From NCBI GenBank assembly GCA_022823225.1, contig JAJDXM010000017.1:1-64000 (forward strand): DNA of 64,000 nucleotides. Direction: 5' to 3'. The notes below the pieces were generated by a model. It saw nothing but the letters and a program-made list of their open reading frames with translations, was not told where the DNA came from and did not search any database. The translations under genes and the position numbers were made by a program. Of the stretch, positions 17,561-27,219 are shown in pieces. Position 1 is the first letter of the stretch. Each line of letters opens with the position of its first letter. This DNA is from Gemmatimonadota bacterium. Its GTDB lineage: Bacteria > Gemmatimonadota > Gemmatimonadetes > Longimicrobiales > Gaopeijiaceae.

Positions 17561-20320
17561 GTGCCCCACGACCTTACGGATCCCTTCGGCGCCCTCGCAA
17601 CCGTCGACATCCCGGAGGGACCGACTTCCTTCTACCGTTTGGGCCGGCTGGACGAGATGGGCCTGACCTCTCTCGACCGCCTGCCCTTCTCGATCCGCGT
17701 CCTGCTCGAAAACGTCCTCCGCCATGCCGGCGACGGATACGTCTCTCCCGCCCACGTCGAAGCCGTGGCCGCGTGGAGCCCCGTCAACGCCGGCGCGGAC
17801 TTCCCCTTCATGCCGACCCGCGTGGTACTCCAGGACTTCACCGGAGTCCCCGCCATCGTCGATCTCGCTTCGATGCGTGACGGCATCCGGGAAATGGGAG
17901 GCGACCCCGCCCGGATCAACCCCCTGGTGCCCGCCGACCTCGTCATCGACCACTCCGTTCAGGTCGACTTCTTCGGCACGGGATACGCCTTCGAGCAGAA
18001 CGTCGAGCGCGAATACGAGCGCAACCGCGAGCGCTACGCCCTTTTGCGATGGGCGCAGGAGGCGTTTGAGAACTACCGCGTGGTGCCTCCGGGCACGGGC
18101 ATCGTGCACCAGGTCAACCTGGAATACCTCGCCTCGGTCATTCACCGCCAGGAGGAGCGGGGAACTCACCTGGCCTACCCGGACACGCTGGTCGGCACCG
18201 ACTCCCACACCACCATGATCAACGGACTCGGCGTGGTGGGGTGGGGCGTTGGCGGCATCGAGGCGGAGGCGGTGCTTCTCGGCCAGCCCTACTACATGCT
18301 CCTGCCGGAGGTCGTCGGCGTGAAGCTGACGGGCACGCTCCCCGAGGGCGCCACGGCCACCGACCTCGTGCTGCGCGTCACCGAGATGCTGCGCGCCCAC
18401 GGCGTAGTGGGCCGATTCGTCGAGTACTACGGGGCCGGCCTCTCGGGGCTCAGCCTCCCGGACAAGGCCACCCTGGCCAACATGTCGCCCGAATACGGCG
18501 CCACGGTCGGCTTCTTCCCGGTTGACGACGAGACGCTCCGGTATCTGGCCGGGACGGGGCGAACGCCGGACCTGGTCTCGCGGGTGGAGCGCGTCGCGCG
18601 CGAGCAGGGGCTCTTCCGCACCGACGACACACCCGATCCGGAGTACACCTCGACGATGGAGCTGGACCTCTCCACGATCGAGCCGAGCGTCGCCGGACCC
18701 AGGCGCCCGCAGGACAGGATCGCCCTGACCGGTCTGCGCGCGGCCTTCGACCGGGACCTTCCGGGACTGGTTCCCGCCGGCCACGGTCTTGCCGGCCATG
18801 GTGGAACGGACGGCGGAGGCACCGCGGTCGCGACCGCCGCCCGCAGGACCGTCGAGATCGAGATGGACGGCGAGCGGATGGAGATCGGGGACGGAACGAT
18901 CGTCGTGGCGGCGATCACCAGCTGCACCAACACCTCCAATCCATCGGTGATGGTCGGAGCGGGACTGATGGCCAGGAAGGCCCGCGCGCTCGGGATGAGG
19001 GTCAAGCCCTGGGTGAAGACGAGCATGGCCCCCGGCTCCCAGGTGGTTACCGACTACCTGAAGGCCGCCGGCCTGATGCACCACCTGGAGGAGCTGAAGT
19101 TCAACCTGGTCGGGTACGGATGCACGACCTGTATCGGGAACAGCGGTCCCCTGCCCGGACCGGTGGCCGACGCCGTGTACATGCACGGCCTGGTGGTCGC
19201 TTCGATCCTCTCCGGAAACCGCAACTACGAGGCCCGCATCCACGCCCTCGTGCGTGCGAACTACCTGGCGTCGCCGATGCTGGTTGTCGCGTTCGCGCTT
19301 GCGGGACGCATCGACATCGACCTGTACAACGAGCCCCTGGGCCGGGGAGCCGACGGCCGGCCGGTCTTCCTGGCGGACATCTGGCCCTCGCCGGAAGAGG
19401 TGCGCGACACGATCGCCGCATCGCTGAAGCCTGCGATGTACCACCAGCGGTATGCCCGCGTCTTCGATGGCGACGAGCACTGGAAGGCGCTGCCCCTCCC
19501 GGAAGAGGGGAGCCTGTACGAATGGGACGCCGACTCCACCTACATTCGCAATCCCCCGTTCTTCCAGGAAATGAGCGCCGAGCCACCCCGGCTCGAAGAC
19601 GTGCGCGGCGCCCGCGTCCTCGCGCTGCTCGGTCACACCGTCACCACCGACCACATCTCTCCAGCGGGTGCGATCCCTCGCCACGAGCCCGCCGGCCGCT
19701 ACCTGGAGGCCCATGGCGTCGCCCCCATCCGCTTCAACACCTTCGGCTCCAGGCGGGGCAACCACGAGGTGATGATGCGCGGCACCTTCGGCAACGTGCG
19801 GCTGCGCAATCTGCTCCTCAAGGACAAGGAGGGCGGCTATACGGTCCACCTGCCGAGCGGGCGGATGACCACCATCTTCGAGGCCTCGGAGCGCTACCGC
19901 GCCGCGGGGACGCCGCTGATCGTGATCGCCGGACGCGAATACGGCACGGGAAGCTCGCGCGACTGGGCCGCCAAGGGAACCATGCTGCTCGGGGTCAAGG
20001 CCGTGATCGCCGAGAGCTACGAGCGCATCCACCGCTCCAACCTGGTGGGGATGGGCGTCCTGCCGCTCCAGTTCCGCCGCGTTGAGGGTGCCGCGGAACT
20101 GGCGCTGGACGGGACGGAGGTCTACGACATCACCGGGATCGCGCGCGGGCTGGAGCCGGGCGGTGAGGTGGAGGTGAAGGCGATGCGCGACGATGGCTCG
20201 ATCGTGCGCTTCCGGGCCACCGTGCGACTGGATTCCGATGTCGAACTCGCCTACTACCGCAACGGAGGCATCCTGCACACCGTTCTGCGGAGGCTCGCCC
20301 GCGAGCGGTCCGCGCGGTAG
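17561..20320 (+). CDS. acnA: Aconitate hydratase A
   Basis: This [4Fe-4S] enzyme isomerises citrate and isocitrate in the TCA cycle. The 919-residue protein matches AcnA/IRP1-type aconitases. TDSHTTMINGLGVVGWGVGG is near residue 210. The iron-sulfur ligands are in ITSCTNTSNPSVMVGAG (about 455) and YGCTTCIGNSGPL (about 520). The C-terminal swivel domain carries GREYGTGSSRDWAAKG (about 790), with the substrate-binding arginine. GTG 17561 has CGGAG 10 nt upstream and begins the conserved sequence (PHDLTDPFG). Residues ~410-430 include a Gly-rich insert (GHGLAGHGGTDGGG). It probably works with gltA nearby. Confidence 0.96.
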   Translation: MPHDLTDPFGALATVDIPEGPTSFYRLGRLDEMGLTSLDRLPFSIRVLLENVLRHAGDGYVSPAHVEAVAAWSPVNAGADFPFMPTRVVLQDFTGVPAIVDLASMRDGIREMGGDPARINPLVPADLVIDHSVQVDFFGTGYAFEQNVEREYERNRERYALLRWAQEAFENYRVVPPGTGIVHQVNLEYLASVIHRQEERGTHLAYPDTLVGTDSHTTMINGLGVVGWGVGGIEAEAVLLGQPYYMLLPEVVGVKLTGTLPEGATATDLVLRVTEMLRAHGVVGRFVEYYGAGLSGLSLPDKATLANMSPEYGATVGFFPVDDETLRYLAGTGRTPDLVSRVERVAREQGLFRTDDTPDPEYTSTMELDLSTIEPSVAGPRRPQDRIALTGLRAAFDRDLPGLVPAGHGLAGHGGTDGGGTAVATAARRTVEIEMDGERMEIGDGTIVVAAITSCTNTSNPSVMVGAGLMARKARALGMRVKPWVKTSMAPGSQVVTDYLKAAGLMHHLEELKFNLVGYGCTTCIGNSGPLPGPVADAVYMHGLVVASILSGNRNYEARIHALVRANYLASPMLVVAFALAGRIDIDLYNEPLGRGADGRPVFLADIWPSPEEVRDTIAASLKPAMYHQRYARVFDGDEHWKALPLPEEGSLYEWDADSTYIRNPPFFQEMSAEPPRLEDVRGARVLALLGHTVTTDHISPAGAIPRHEPAGRYLEAHGVAPIRFNTFGSRRGNHEVMMRGTFGNVRLRNLLLKDKEGGYTVHLPSGRMTTIFEASERYRAAGTPLIVIAGREYGTGSSRDWAAKGTMLLGVKAVIAESYERIHRSNLVGMGVLPLQFRRVEGAAELALDGTEVYDITGIARGLEPGGEVEVKAMRDDGSIVRFRATVRLDSDVELAYYRNGGILHTVLRRLARERSAR

Positions 20321-20364
20321 GCCGCGGGAATGGGAAGGGCCGGCCCCTGCCGGCCTGCCGCGAA

Positions 20365-21060
20365 TTACCGGTCCCCTTCCCCGCGATCTCGAAGCGCGAG
20401 CGGCGGCCCAAGGACCTCACGCACGAGCACCGCGCGCCGCAGCGCGGCCGCGCTGCCCAGCCCCAGACGGTCGCCCACGTTGCCCTCCGCCAGGCGCACA
20501 CCGGGACGGCTCCCATCGGGGCTGCCGGGGCTGGAATCCGGGGCCGCCCGCGCGACCGGCCGCGGTACCGCCCGGACGTGCTCCTCCGGCGCTGCTCTTC
20601 GCTCCTCCGGACGCGGCTCGCGCGACCGAACTTCGATCTCTCTGGGCGCCCGGTCCCGCAACTCAAGCGCGCGCGCGCCGGGGATCGTGGTTTCCTCCTC
20701 GTCGAAGGTCGACGGAGGCGGCGGCACCGCAAGCGCCTCCGGCGGTTCCGGCGCCGGCTTCACGATTGGCGCGACAAGTGCCCCGGCCACCTCCCGCGCC
20801 GCCCCCGCAGGGTCCAGCCGGTCGCCGGAGGGCAGCCCGAACCCCTGCCCCACACGATCGGGCTGCTGCCCGGCCGCACTCCGCTGGCGCGGCGCGACCG
20901 GTTCCGGGTCTTCGCCCGTCAGCGCCTTCAGCAGATCCGCCCCTTCGACCGCGCCGTCCTGGTCCGGCGGCACCAGTCCCCGGCGCTTCCTGGCCATCCT
21001 GCCCAGGAAGTCCATGATCATCGCGATCACCATCATCGCGATGATGAACCTGATATCCAT
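20365..21060 (-). CDS. Hypothetical membrane-anchored protein downstream of floA
   Basis: I do not recognise this family. The 231-residue protein starts with one hydrophobic helix (DIRFIIAMMVIAMIMDFLG) followed by a basic RKRR stop-transfer. The remainder is a Pro/Glu/Arg-rich, probably disordered tail with an embedded short acidic motif (STFDEEETTIPG). It begins 51 nt after the floA stop and is the third gene of the nfeD-floA run, so it may be a scaffold protein of flotillin assemblies (inference from position only). Coding is supported by the membrane segment and codon-position GC, not by homology. Confidence 0.55.
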   Translation of the reverse strand: MDIRFIIAMMVIAMIMDFLGRMARKRRGLVPPDQDGAVEGADLLKALTGEDPEPVAPRQRSAAGQQPDRVGQGFGLPSGDRLDPAGAAREVAGALVAPIVKPAPEPPEALAVPPPPSTFDEEETTIPGARALELRDRAPREIEVRSREPRPEERRAAPEEHVRAVPRPVARAAPDSSPGSPDGSRPGVRLAEGNVGDRLGLGSAAALRRAVLVREVLGPPLALRDRGEGDR

Positions 21061-21111
21061 GGTTCGGCTCCTTCGAAGGCGGGCGTGAACGGTTTGTGTC
21101 GGCTGCGGCCG

Positions 21112-22101
21112 CTACTCGGCCGGAAGCTGCCCGGACGACTCGCCCTCGGCGATCGCGCGGCGCATGTGTGTATCCGACTCGATGTTGCGGTACCGGGTAT
21201 AGTCCATGATGCCCAGGTTGCCGCTGCGGAAGGCGTCCGCCATCGCGAGCGGCACCTGGGCCTCCGCGGCGATGACCTCGGCGCGCATCTCCTGCACGCG
21301 GGCGATCATCTCCTGCTCCTGGGCCATCGCCATGGCGCGGCGCTCCTCCGCGCGGGCCTGCGCGACCCGCTTGTCCGCCTCGGCCTGGTCGGTCTGAAGT
21401 TCGGCGCCGATGTTCTTGCCGACATCCACGTCGGCGATGTCGATCGACAGGATCTCGAAGGCGGTGCCCGAATCGAGACCCTTCTGCAGCACGGTCTTCG
21501 AGATCGCGTCCGGATTCTCGAGCACGGCCTTGTGCGTGTCCGCCGACCCGATCGTCGAGACGATGCCCTCGCCGACCCGGGCGAGGATCGTCTCCTCTCC
21601 CGCGCCGCCGACCAGGCGGTTGATGTTCGCGCGCACGGTGACCCGGGCCACCGCAATCAGCTGAATCCCGTCGCGGGCCATCGCGGCCACGCGGGGCGTC
21701 TGCACCACCTTGGGATTCACCGAGACCTGAACCGCCTCGAAGACGTCCCGCCCCGCGAGGTCGATCGCCGCGGCCTGCTGGAAGGGCAGGTCGATCGACG
21801 CCTTGTCGGCGCTGATCAGCGCCCGCACCACCCGGTCGACGTTGCCGCCGGCAAGGTAGTGCGCCTCGAGATGGGCGACCTCGAGCGGCAGGCCGGCCTT
21901 GGTCGACGCGATCAGCGGCCGCACCACTGACGGCGGGCTTACCTTGCGGAGGCGCATCCCCACGAGCGAGCCGAGTCCGAGCGGCACGCGCGAGAAGATG
22001 GCCTCGATCCAGAGCCTCACCGGGACGGCCCAGTTCAGCAGCAGAAGGAATACGACGATTCCGATCAGAATCAGTATTGCTGGTAGAGCGATGAAATCCA
22101 T
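21112..22101 (-). CDS. floA: Flotillin-like protein FloA
   Basis: This SPFH-family membrane scaffold organises functional membrane microdomains. A hydrophobic hairpin-type segment ([19 protein letters not shown]) is followed by the FloA core: [18 protein letters not shown], the [18 protein letters not shown] strand region, [18 protein letters not shown], and a coiled-coil rich in EA repeats ([19 protein letters not shown]) near 230-270. Its 329 residues match the FloA/YqfA length. I chose ATG 22101 because upstream residues are not conserved. It sits directly after nfeD, the classic pairing for this family. Confidence 0.93.
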   Translation of the reverse strand: MDFIALPAILILIGIVVFLLLLNWAVPVRLWIEAIFSRVPLGLGSLVGMRLRKVSPPSVVRPLIASTKAGLPLEVAHLEAHYLAGGNVDRVVRALISADKASIDLPFQQAAAIDLAGRDVFEAVQVSVNPKVVQTPRVAAMARDGIQLIAVARVTVRANINRLVGGAGEETILARVGEGIVSTIGSADTHKAVLENPDAISKTVLQKGLDSGTAFEILSIDIADVDVGKNIGAELQTDQAEADKRVAQARAEERRAMAMAQEQEMIARVQEMRAEVIAAEAQVPLAMADAFRSGNLGIMDYTRYRNIESDTHMRRAIAEGESSGQLPAE

Positions 22102-22145
22102 GAAGCGACTTTCCGGTTCCGGTTCGAGTGATTGGTTTCTTTCTT

Positions 22146-23513
22146 CTATTCCGACTTCACGGCACGTACGACCTGCCGGTATCCTTCTGCGCTCAGGATG
22201 CGGATCCTGGTGCCCTCCTCGATCCACTCGCTCTCCGACACCACGTCCAGGCGCTCTTCACCGAAGAGTCCGACACCCGCGGGGCGCAATGGAGTGATCG
22301 CCACTCCGACCGCGCCCTCCAGGTCCGTCCGCACGTCCGCGGAGGTGTAGCCTTCGTCGCGGTCGGTGGTTTCCGGCAGGATCACGCCGCTGCGTTTCAG
22401 CCGCCAGCTCCCGAACATCGATTGCAGGAACAGCCAGCTCGTCGCCACAACGAGGATCAGCGAAATACAGAGCACCCACGCGGCGCGCGTGAAGTCCTGC
22501 GAGGTGGGCAGACTGCCGACCTGCGCCATGAGCAGTCCGGCCAGCAGGGCGACGATCCCGGCGATCCCGAAGACCCCGAAACCGGGGACGACGAAAACCT
22601 CCACCCCAATGAGAATGAGCCCCGCCACCACGAGGATCAGATCCTCGGCGCCCGCAAGTCCGACAAGAAGGTGCGCCCCGAAGAAGAGCGCCAGCGAAAG
22701 CAGCCCGGCGGTCCCCGCCAGACCGAATCCGGCCGATCTGATCTCCACGAGCAGTCCGAGGAAGCCCAGCGACAGAAGGAATGGCGCGATCACCGGGTTG
22801 GTGAAGAATCGGACGATCCGCTCGGCCCAGTTCACCTCCGCCTCGACCACCTCCGCCCCGGACAGCCCGATCGCCGCGAGCACCCCTTCCCAGTCGCCGA
22901 CGGCCTGCGCGTATCCCAGGTCCACGGCCTCCTGCGCGGTCAGCGTAAGCAGCTTGCCGCTCTCGACCACACCCTCGACCTCGATCGCCTCGTCGACCAT
23001 CGCCTCCGCGATCGCGGGATCGAGCCCCCGCGCCTCCGCCAGCGCCCGCATCCGGGCCCGCATGGCCGACACGATCTTCTCCGACGCCCTGGTGCCGCTG
23101 CCGTCCACCGGGGTCACCGCCCCCATGACCCCGCCGGGCCGCATCAGGACCCGCTGGGCAGAGAGTGCGATCATCGCCCCCGCGGAGTAGGCGTGCATGT
23201 TCACGTACGCGTAGACCGGGACCTCGGCGCGGCTGATCGCCGCGGTGATTTGCTCGGCGGCGTCGACGCGCCCTCCCGGGGTCTCGATGTCGAGCACTAC
23301 GGCGGCGGCGCCCGCCTCGGCCGCTTCGCGGAGCGTGCGCTCGATGAAGGGAGCCAGCCCCATCTCCACATCCCCGGCAACCGGCACGCGCACCACGGTC
23401 TGCTGCCCCGCGATCGGGCAGGCCAGCCCCAGCAGGAAGAAGGAGACGGTCGACAGTCCACGCATGAGCGCCACGCCGCGCGGCCTTGTTCCCGGGCTGC
23501 TGTTCCCGTTCAT
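22146..23513 (-). CDS. NfeD-family membrane-bound serine protease (ClpP-class, long form)
   Basis: This is a long NfeD (NfeD1b-type) protein of 455 residues. A signal peptide (residues 17-38, ending IAGQQ) is followed by a ClpP-like periplasmic protease domain: [18 protein letters not shown], then the likely nucleophile serine in [15 protein letters not shown] and the GVMGAVTPV loop. About five TM segments span residues 225-370. A C-terminal OB-fold NfeD domain ([19 protein letters not shown]) follows. ATG 23513 has a strong AGGAGG upstream. Long NfeDs are known to pair with flotillin or stomatin partners, here floA 44 nt downstream. Confidence 0.92.
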   Translation of the reverse strand: MNGNSSPGTRPRGVALMRGLSTVSFFLLGLACPIAGQQTVVRVPVAGDVEMGLAPFIERTLREAAEAGAAAVVLDIETPGGRVDAAEQITAAISRAEVPVYAYVNMHAYSAGAMIALSAQRVLMRPGGVMGAVTPVDGSGTRASEKIVSAMRARMRALAEARGLDPAIAEAMVDEAIEVEGVVESGKLLTLTAQEAVDLGYAQAVGDWEGVLAAIGLSGAEVVEAEVNWAERIVRFFTNPVIAPFLLSLGFLGLLVEIRSAGFGLAGTAGLLSLALFFGAHLLVGLAGAEDLILVVAGLILIGVEVFVVPGFGVFGIAGIVALLAGLLMAQVGSLPTSQDFTRAAWVLCISLILVVATSWLFLQSMFGSWRLKRSGVILPETTDRDEGYTSADVRTDLEGAVGVAITPLRPAGVGLFGEERLDVVSESEWIEEGTRIRILSAEGYRQVVRAVKSE

Positions 23514-23666
23514 GGGCTGAACCTCCTGAACCACGTATGCTGCAACCGATGCCGCCGTCGTCATCCCCTGCTACGAACGAACCGCACGGTTAATTCTACC
23601 ATCTCGCCGCCCGGGCCGCGATGTTATCTTTCTCCCTCACCCGGAACCCACAGGAATCCTCCCCAA

Positions 23667-24467
23667 ATGTCCCAGAACACTCTCGTCCGCTATGAGGCGG
23701 CCGGCGGCGTCGCCCTCATCACGCTCGACGACCCCCCGGCCAACACCTACACCCACGAGATGATGCGTCAGCTCGACGACGCCATCCTGAAGGCGCGCTT
23801 CGCCGACGACATCCATGTGATCGTGCTGACCGGCAAAGGCGAGAAGTTCTTTTCCGCCGGTGCGAATATCGGCATGCTCGCCGAAGTGACGACCGGCTTC
23901 AAGTACTGCTTCTGCCTTCACGCCAACGAGACGCTCAACCGCCTGGAACACACCCCGAAGCTCACGATCGCCGCGCTGAACGGCCACACCGTGGGTGGAG
24001 GGCTCGAGATCGCCATGGCCGCCGACATCCGCATCGCGCGGGCGGGGCGCAGCATGTGCGGCCTCCCCGAGGTCAACCTCGGCGTGCTCCCGGGAACCGG
24101 AGGGACGCAGCGGCTGACCCGCCTGGTCGGGAAATCGCGCGCCATCGAGCTGATGACAACCGGCATCACCTTCGGATTCGACCGTGCGCAGGAACTCGGC
24201 ATCGTCAACGACGTGTGGGAGACGGAAACCCCGGACGAGTTCACGGAAAGGGTCCTCGACTACGCCCGCGGCTTCTGTCCGCCGAACCGCGCCTCGAAGG
24301 CGGTGGGCCTCATCAAGCGTTCGGTGCAGACCGGGGCCGAGATCCCCTTCGAGACCGCTCTCGCGCTGGAGCGGGAACTGCAGCAGCAGCTCTTCGCCAG
24401 CGAGGACGCGCGCGAGGGACTGAACGCCTACGTCGAGAAGCGCAAGCCGGCCTTCCAGGGGAGCTGA
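23667..24467 (+). CDS. Enoyl-CoA hydratase/isomerase
   Basis: This crotonase-fold enzyme hydrates trans-2-enoyl-CoA in beta-oxidation. The 266 residues have the family layout: the first oxyanion-hole strand KFFSAGANIGML (about 65) and the second, NGHTVGGGLEIAMAADIRIA (about 108). GLPEVNLGVLPGTGGTQRL carries the catalytic glutamate of hydratases in the PE and GTGGTQ region. The C-terminus AYVEKRKPAFQG is typical. It heads a five-gene beta-oxidation operon; the ALDH GTG follows its stop by 7 nt. The substrate could also be a phenylacetate-type enoyl-CoA, as the aldehyde dehydrogenase and PcaF-like thiolase are neighbours. Confidence 0.9.
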   Translation: MSQNTLVRYEAAGGVALITLDDPPANTYTHEMMRQLDDAILKARFADDIHVIVLTGKGEKFFSAGANIGMLAEVTTGFKYCFCLHANETLNRLEHTPKLTIAALNGHTVGGGLEIAMAADIRIARAGRSMCGLPEVNLGVLPGTGGTQRLTRLVGKSRAIELMTTGITFGFDRAQELGIVNDVWETETPDEFTERVLDYARGFCPPNRASKAVGLIKRSVQTGAEIPFETALALERELQQQLFASEDAREGLNAYVEKRKPAFQGS

Positions 24468-24474
24468 CGCCCGC

Positions 24475-25929
24475 GTGTCCGTCCCGCGCAACCGCCTCTG
24501 GATCGGCAACGAATGGACCGACGCAGGGGACGGCAGGACCTTCCCGACGGTCAACCCGGCCACCGAAGAGGTGATCGCCGAGGTGGCGGAAGCGGGACCG
24601 GAGGAGATCGACCGTGCCGTGAGCACAGCCCGCACGGGCTTCGCCGACGGCGGCTGGCGCCGGATGAACCCGCACAAGCGCTCGCAGCTGCTCTGGAGTC
24701 TCGCCGACCTGGTCGACGCGAACGCGGACGAGCTCGCACTGCTCGAGACCCGGGACAACGGGAAGCCGTATTTCGAGGCGCGCCGGATCGACGTCCCGAG
24801 CGTGGCTCAGACGCTGCGCTACTACGCCGGACTCGCCGACAAGGTGCAGGGCGACACGATCCAGGTGCCGGGCCCGTTTCTCAACTACACGCTGCGCGAG
24901 CCGGTCGGGGTCGTGGGCGCCATCATCCCCTGGAACTTCCCGCTGTCGATGGCTGCCTGGAAGGTCGCGCCGGCGCTCGCCTGCGGGAACACGGTGGTGC
25001 TGAAGCCCGCGGAGCAGACACCGCTGACCGCGCTCCGCTTCGGAGAACTGGCCGCCGAGGCCGGACTTCCCCCCGGCGTATTGAACGTCGTGCCCGGCTT
25101 CGGAGAAACCGCCGGGGCGGCGCTGGTGCGGCACCGGGGGGTCAACGCGATCTCCTTCACCGGCTCGACGGAGGTCGGAAGGGTCGTCATGCGCGAGGCG
25201 GCCGGGACCCTCAAGAAGGTCTCGCTCGAGCTGGGCGGCAAGTCCCCGAACATCGTCTTTGCGGACGCGGACCTGCGCGCGGCCGTGAAGGGCGCCTCGA
25301 TGGGCGTCTTCTACGGCAAGGGCGAGGTGTGCGCGGCCGGTAGCCGGATCCTGGTCGAAAGCGCCGTGCACGAAGAGTTTGTCGAAGGGTTGAAGACGCT
25401 TGCCGCAAAGGCCGCGGTCGGCGATCCGATGGCCCCCGCGACGCGCCTCGGGGCGATCGTCAGCGAGGAGCAGCTCGACCGGGTAATGCGCTACATCGAG
25501 TCCGGCAGGCGGGACGGCGCCAGGCTGGTGGCAGGGGGCGAGCGCATCAAGGTGAACGGGCGCGGCCACTTCGTGAACGCGACGGTGTTCAGCGAGGTCG
25601 ATCCCGAGATGGCCATCGCGCGCGAGGAGATTTTCGGCCCGGTGGCGGCGGTGATCCCCTTCGACGACGTGGATGACGCCGTCGCCAAGGCCAACGACTC
25701 GCTGTACGGGCTCGCGGCCGGCGTCTGGACCCGCGACATCGGCAAGGCGCACAGGCTGGCGGCAGAGATCGACGCGGGGACGGTGTGGGTCAACACCTAC
25801 AACCAGTACGCGCCGGGATCGCCCTTCGGCGGCTACAAGGAGAGCGGCTTCGGCCGCGATCTGGGATTCCAGTCGGCGCTGGAGAAGTACACCCATCTGA
25901 AGAGCGTCTGGGTGGCGCTCGACCGGTAG
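24475..25929 (+). CDS. NAD(P)-dependent aldehyde dehydrogenase
   Basis: This 484-residue ALDH-superfamily enzyme oxidises an aldehyde to the acid. The motifs are in order: PWNFPLSMAAWKVAPALACG (about 145), SFTGSTEVGRVV (about 225), the general base Glu in LELGGKSPNIVF (about 250), and the nucleophile cysteine in GKGEVCAAGSR (about 285). EEIFGPVAAVIPF (about 385) and the C-terminal PFGGYKESGFGRDLG complete the set. The start is GTG 24475. It belongs to the ALDH1/2-like class; its substrate within the fatty or aryl acid operon is not determined. Confidence 0.92.
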   Translation: MSVPRNRLWIGNEWTDAGDGRTFPTVNPATEEVIAEVAEAGPEEIDRAVSTARTGFADGGWRRMNPHKRSQLLWSLADLVDANADELALLETRDNGKPYFEARRIDVPSVAQTLRYYAGLADKVQGDTIQVPGPFLNYTLREPVGVVGAIIPWNFPLSMAAWKVAPALACGNTVVLKPAEQTPLTALRFGELAAEAGLPPGVLNVVPGFGETAGAALVRHRGVNAISFTGSTEVGRVVMREAAGTLKKVSLELGGKSPNIVFADADLRAAVKGASMGVFYGKGEVCAAGSRILVESAVHEEFVEGLKTLAAKAAVGDPMAPATRLGAIVSEEQLDRVMRYIESGRRDGARLVAGGERIKVNGRGHFVNATVFSEVDPEMAIAREEIFGPVAAVIPFDDVDDAVAKANDSLYGLAAGVWTRDIGKAHRLAAEIDAGTVWVNTYNQYAPGSPFGGYKESGFGRDLGFQSALEKYTHLKSVWVALDR

Positions 25930-26016
25930 CGGTCGTGACGGGCCCCCACGCCGCGCCGGGTACGGCGGCATTGCCCGGCTCCGGCCTCCGGGGCACGGCG
26001 GCGGGGGGACGGGCCG

Positions 26017-27219
26017 ATGCGTGAAGCGTGGATCATCGACGCGGTGCGCACGCCGATCGGACGGCACGGCGGAGCGCTGGCTCCGGTCCGGCCCGACGAC
26101 CTCGCGGCGGTGACGATCCGGGCGCTGCTCGATCGCAATTCCTTCCCGGCCGAGGATCTGGACGACGTGATCTTCGGGTGTACGAACCAGGCCGGCGAGG
26201 ACAACCGCAACGTGGCGCGGATGGCGCTGCTCGCCGCGGGCCTCCCCGTGGAGGTCCCCGGCCATACGGTGAACCGGCTGTGCGGCTCGGGGCTGCAGGC
26301 GGTGGCGAGCGCGGCCCAGGCGATTCGCGCGGGGGAGGGCGGCGCCTTCATCGCGGGGGGCGTGGAATCGATGAGCCGCGCCCCGCTGGTGATGTTGAAG
26401 CCCGAACGCGGCTTCGCGCGCGGCGCGCCCCCCCTCGCCGACACGGTGCTGGGATGGCGCTTTGCGAACCCGCGCCTCCCCGATGAGTGGACGATCAGCC
26501 TGGGGAGCACGGCGGAGATGGTCGCGCGGGAGTTCGGCGTGACGCGCGAGGAACAGGACCGCTTCGCGGCACGGAGCCAGCGCAAGGCGGCCGAGGCCGC
26601 TCAGGCGGGGCGTTTCGCCTCCGAGATCGTGCCCGTCACCGTGCCGCGGCGGCGCGGTGAGCCCGTGGAGGTGGCGTGCGACGAGCATCCCCGCCCCGAA
26701 ACCACCGTGGAGGACCTGGCGCGGCTGCGCCCCGTCTTCGAACGCGGCGGCACCGTGACCGCGGGCAATTCCTCGGGCATCAACGACGGGGCCGCCGCGC
26801 TGCTGGTCGTGGAGGGCGATGCCGCCCGCGCCCGCGGCCTGCAGCCGATGGCGGTGTTGCGGGCCACGGCGGTCGCGGGACTGGAGCCGCAGCGGATGGG
26901 GATGGGACCGGTTCCGGCAACGCGTCGCTGCCTTGAGCGCGCCGGGCTCGCGGCGGGCGACCTCGACCTGATCGAGTTGAACGAGGCCTTCGCGGCGCAG
27001 GCGATCCCCTGCGTCCGGGAACTGCGACTCGACCCCGGGCGCGTCAACGTCAACGGCGGAGCGATCGCCCTGGGGCATCCGGTCGGGTGCTCGGGCGCCC
27101 GCATCCTGGCCACGCTGCTGCACGAGATGGCGCGGCGCGACGCCGCGCTTGGGCTCGCCACGATGTGCATCGGCGTCGGCCAGGGGATCGCCGCCGCGGT
27201 GGAGAGAACCGGATGGTGA
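26017..27219 (+). CDS. Thiolase (acetyl-CoA acyltransferase, PcaF-like)
   Basis: This degradative thiolase cleaves 3-ketoacyl-CoA with CoA. The 400-residue protein has the acylated cysteine in NRLCGSGLQAVAS (about residue 89). GGVESMSRAP, the NEAFAAQ loop, the catalytic histidine in GGAIALGHPVGCSGARI and the second cysteine in MCIGVGQG (VG where GG is usual) follow. The early GCTNQAGEDNRNVARM is typical of beta-ketoadipyl-CoA and related thiolases, so 3-oxoadipyl-CoA is a possible substrate. ATG 26017 lies 87 nt after the ALDH gene. Its stop overlaps the next gene (ATGGTGA). Confidence 0.92.
   Translation: MREAWIIDAVRTPIGRHGGALAPVRPDDLAAVTIRALLDRNSFPAEDLDDVIFGCTNQAGEDNRNVARMALLAAGLPVEVPGHTVNRLCGSGLQAVASAAQAIRAGEGGAFIAGGVESMSRAPLVMLKPERGFARGAPPLADTVLGWRFANPRLPDEWTISLGSTAEMVAREFGVTREEQDRFAARSQRKAAEAAQAGRFASEIVPVTVPRRRGEPVEVACDEHPRPETTVEDLARLRPVFERGGTVTAGNSSGINDGAAALLVVEGDAARARGLQPMAVLRATAVAGLEPQRMGMGPVPATRRCLERAGLAAGDLDLIELNEAFAAQAIPCVRELRLDPGRVNVNGGAIALGHPVGCSGARILATLLHEMARRDAALGLATMCIGVGQGIAAAVERTGW

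Noticed and set aside
20330-20360. GGCCGG-CCCCTG-CCGGCC hairpin after acnA as a terminator
   Set aside because: It has a six-bp stem without a T-tract, in sequence where such GC palindromes are frequent.
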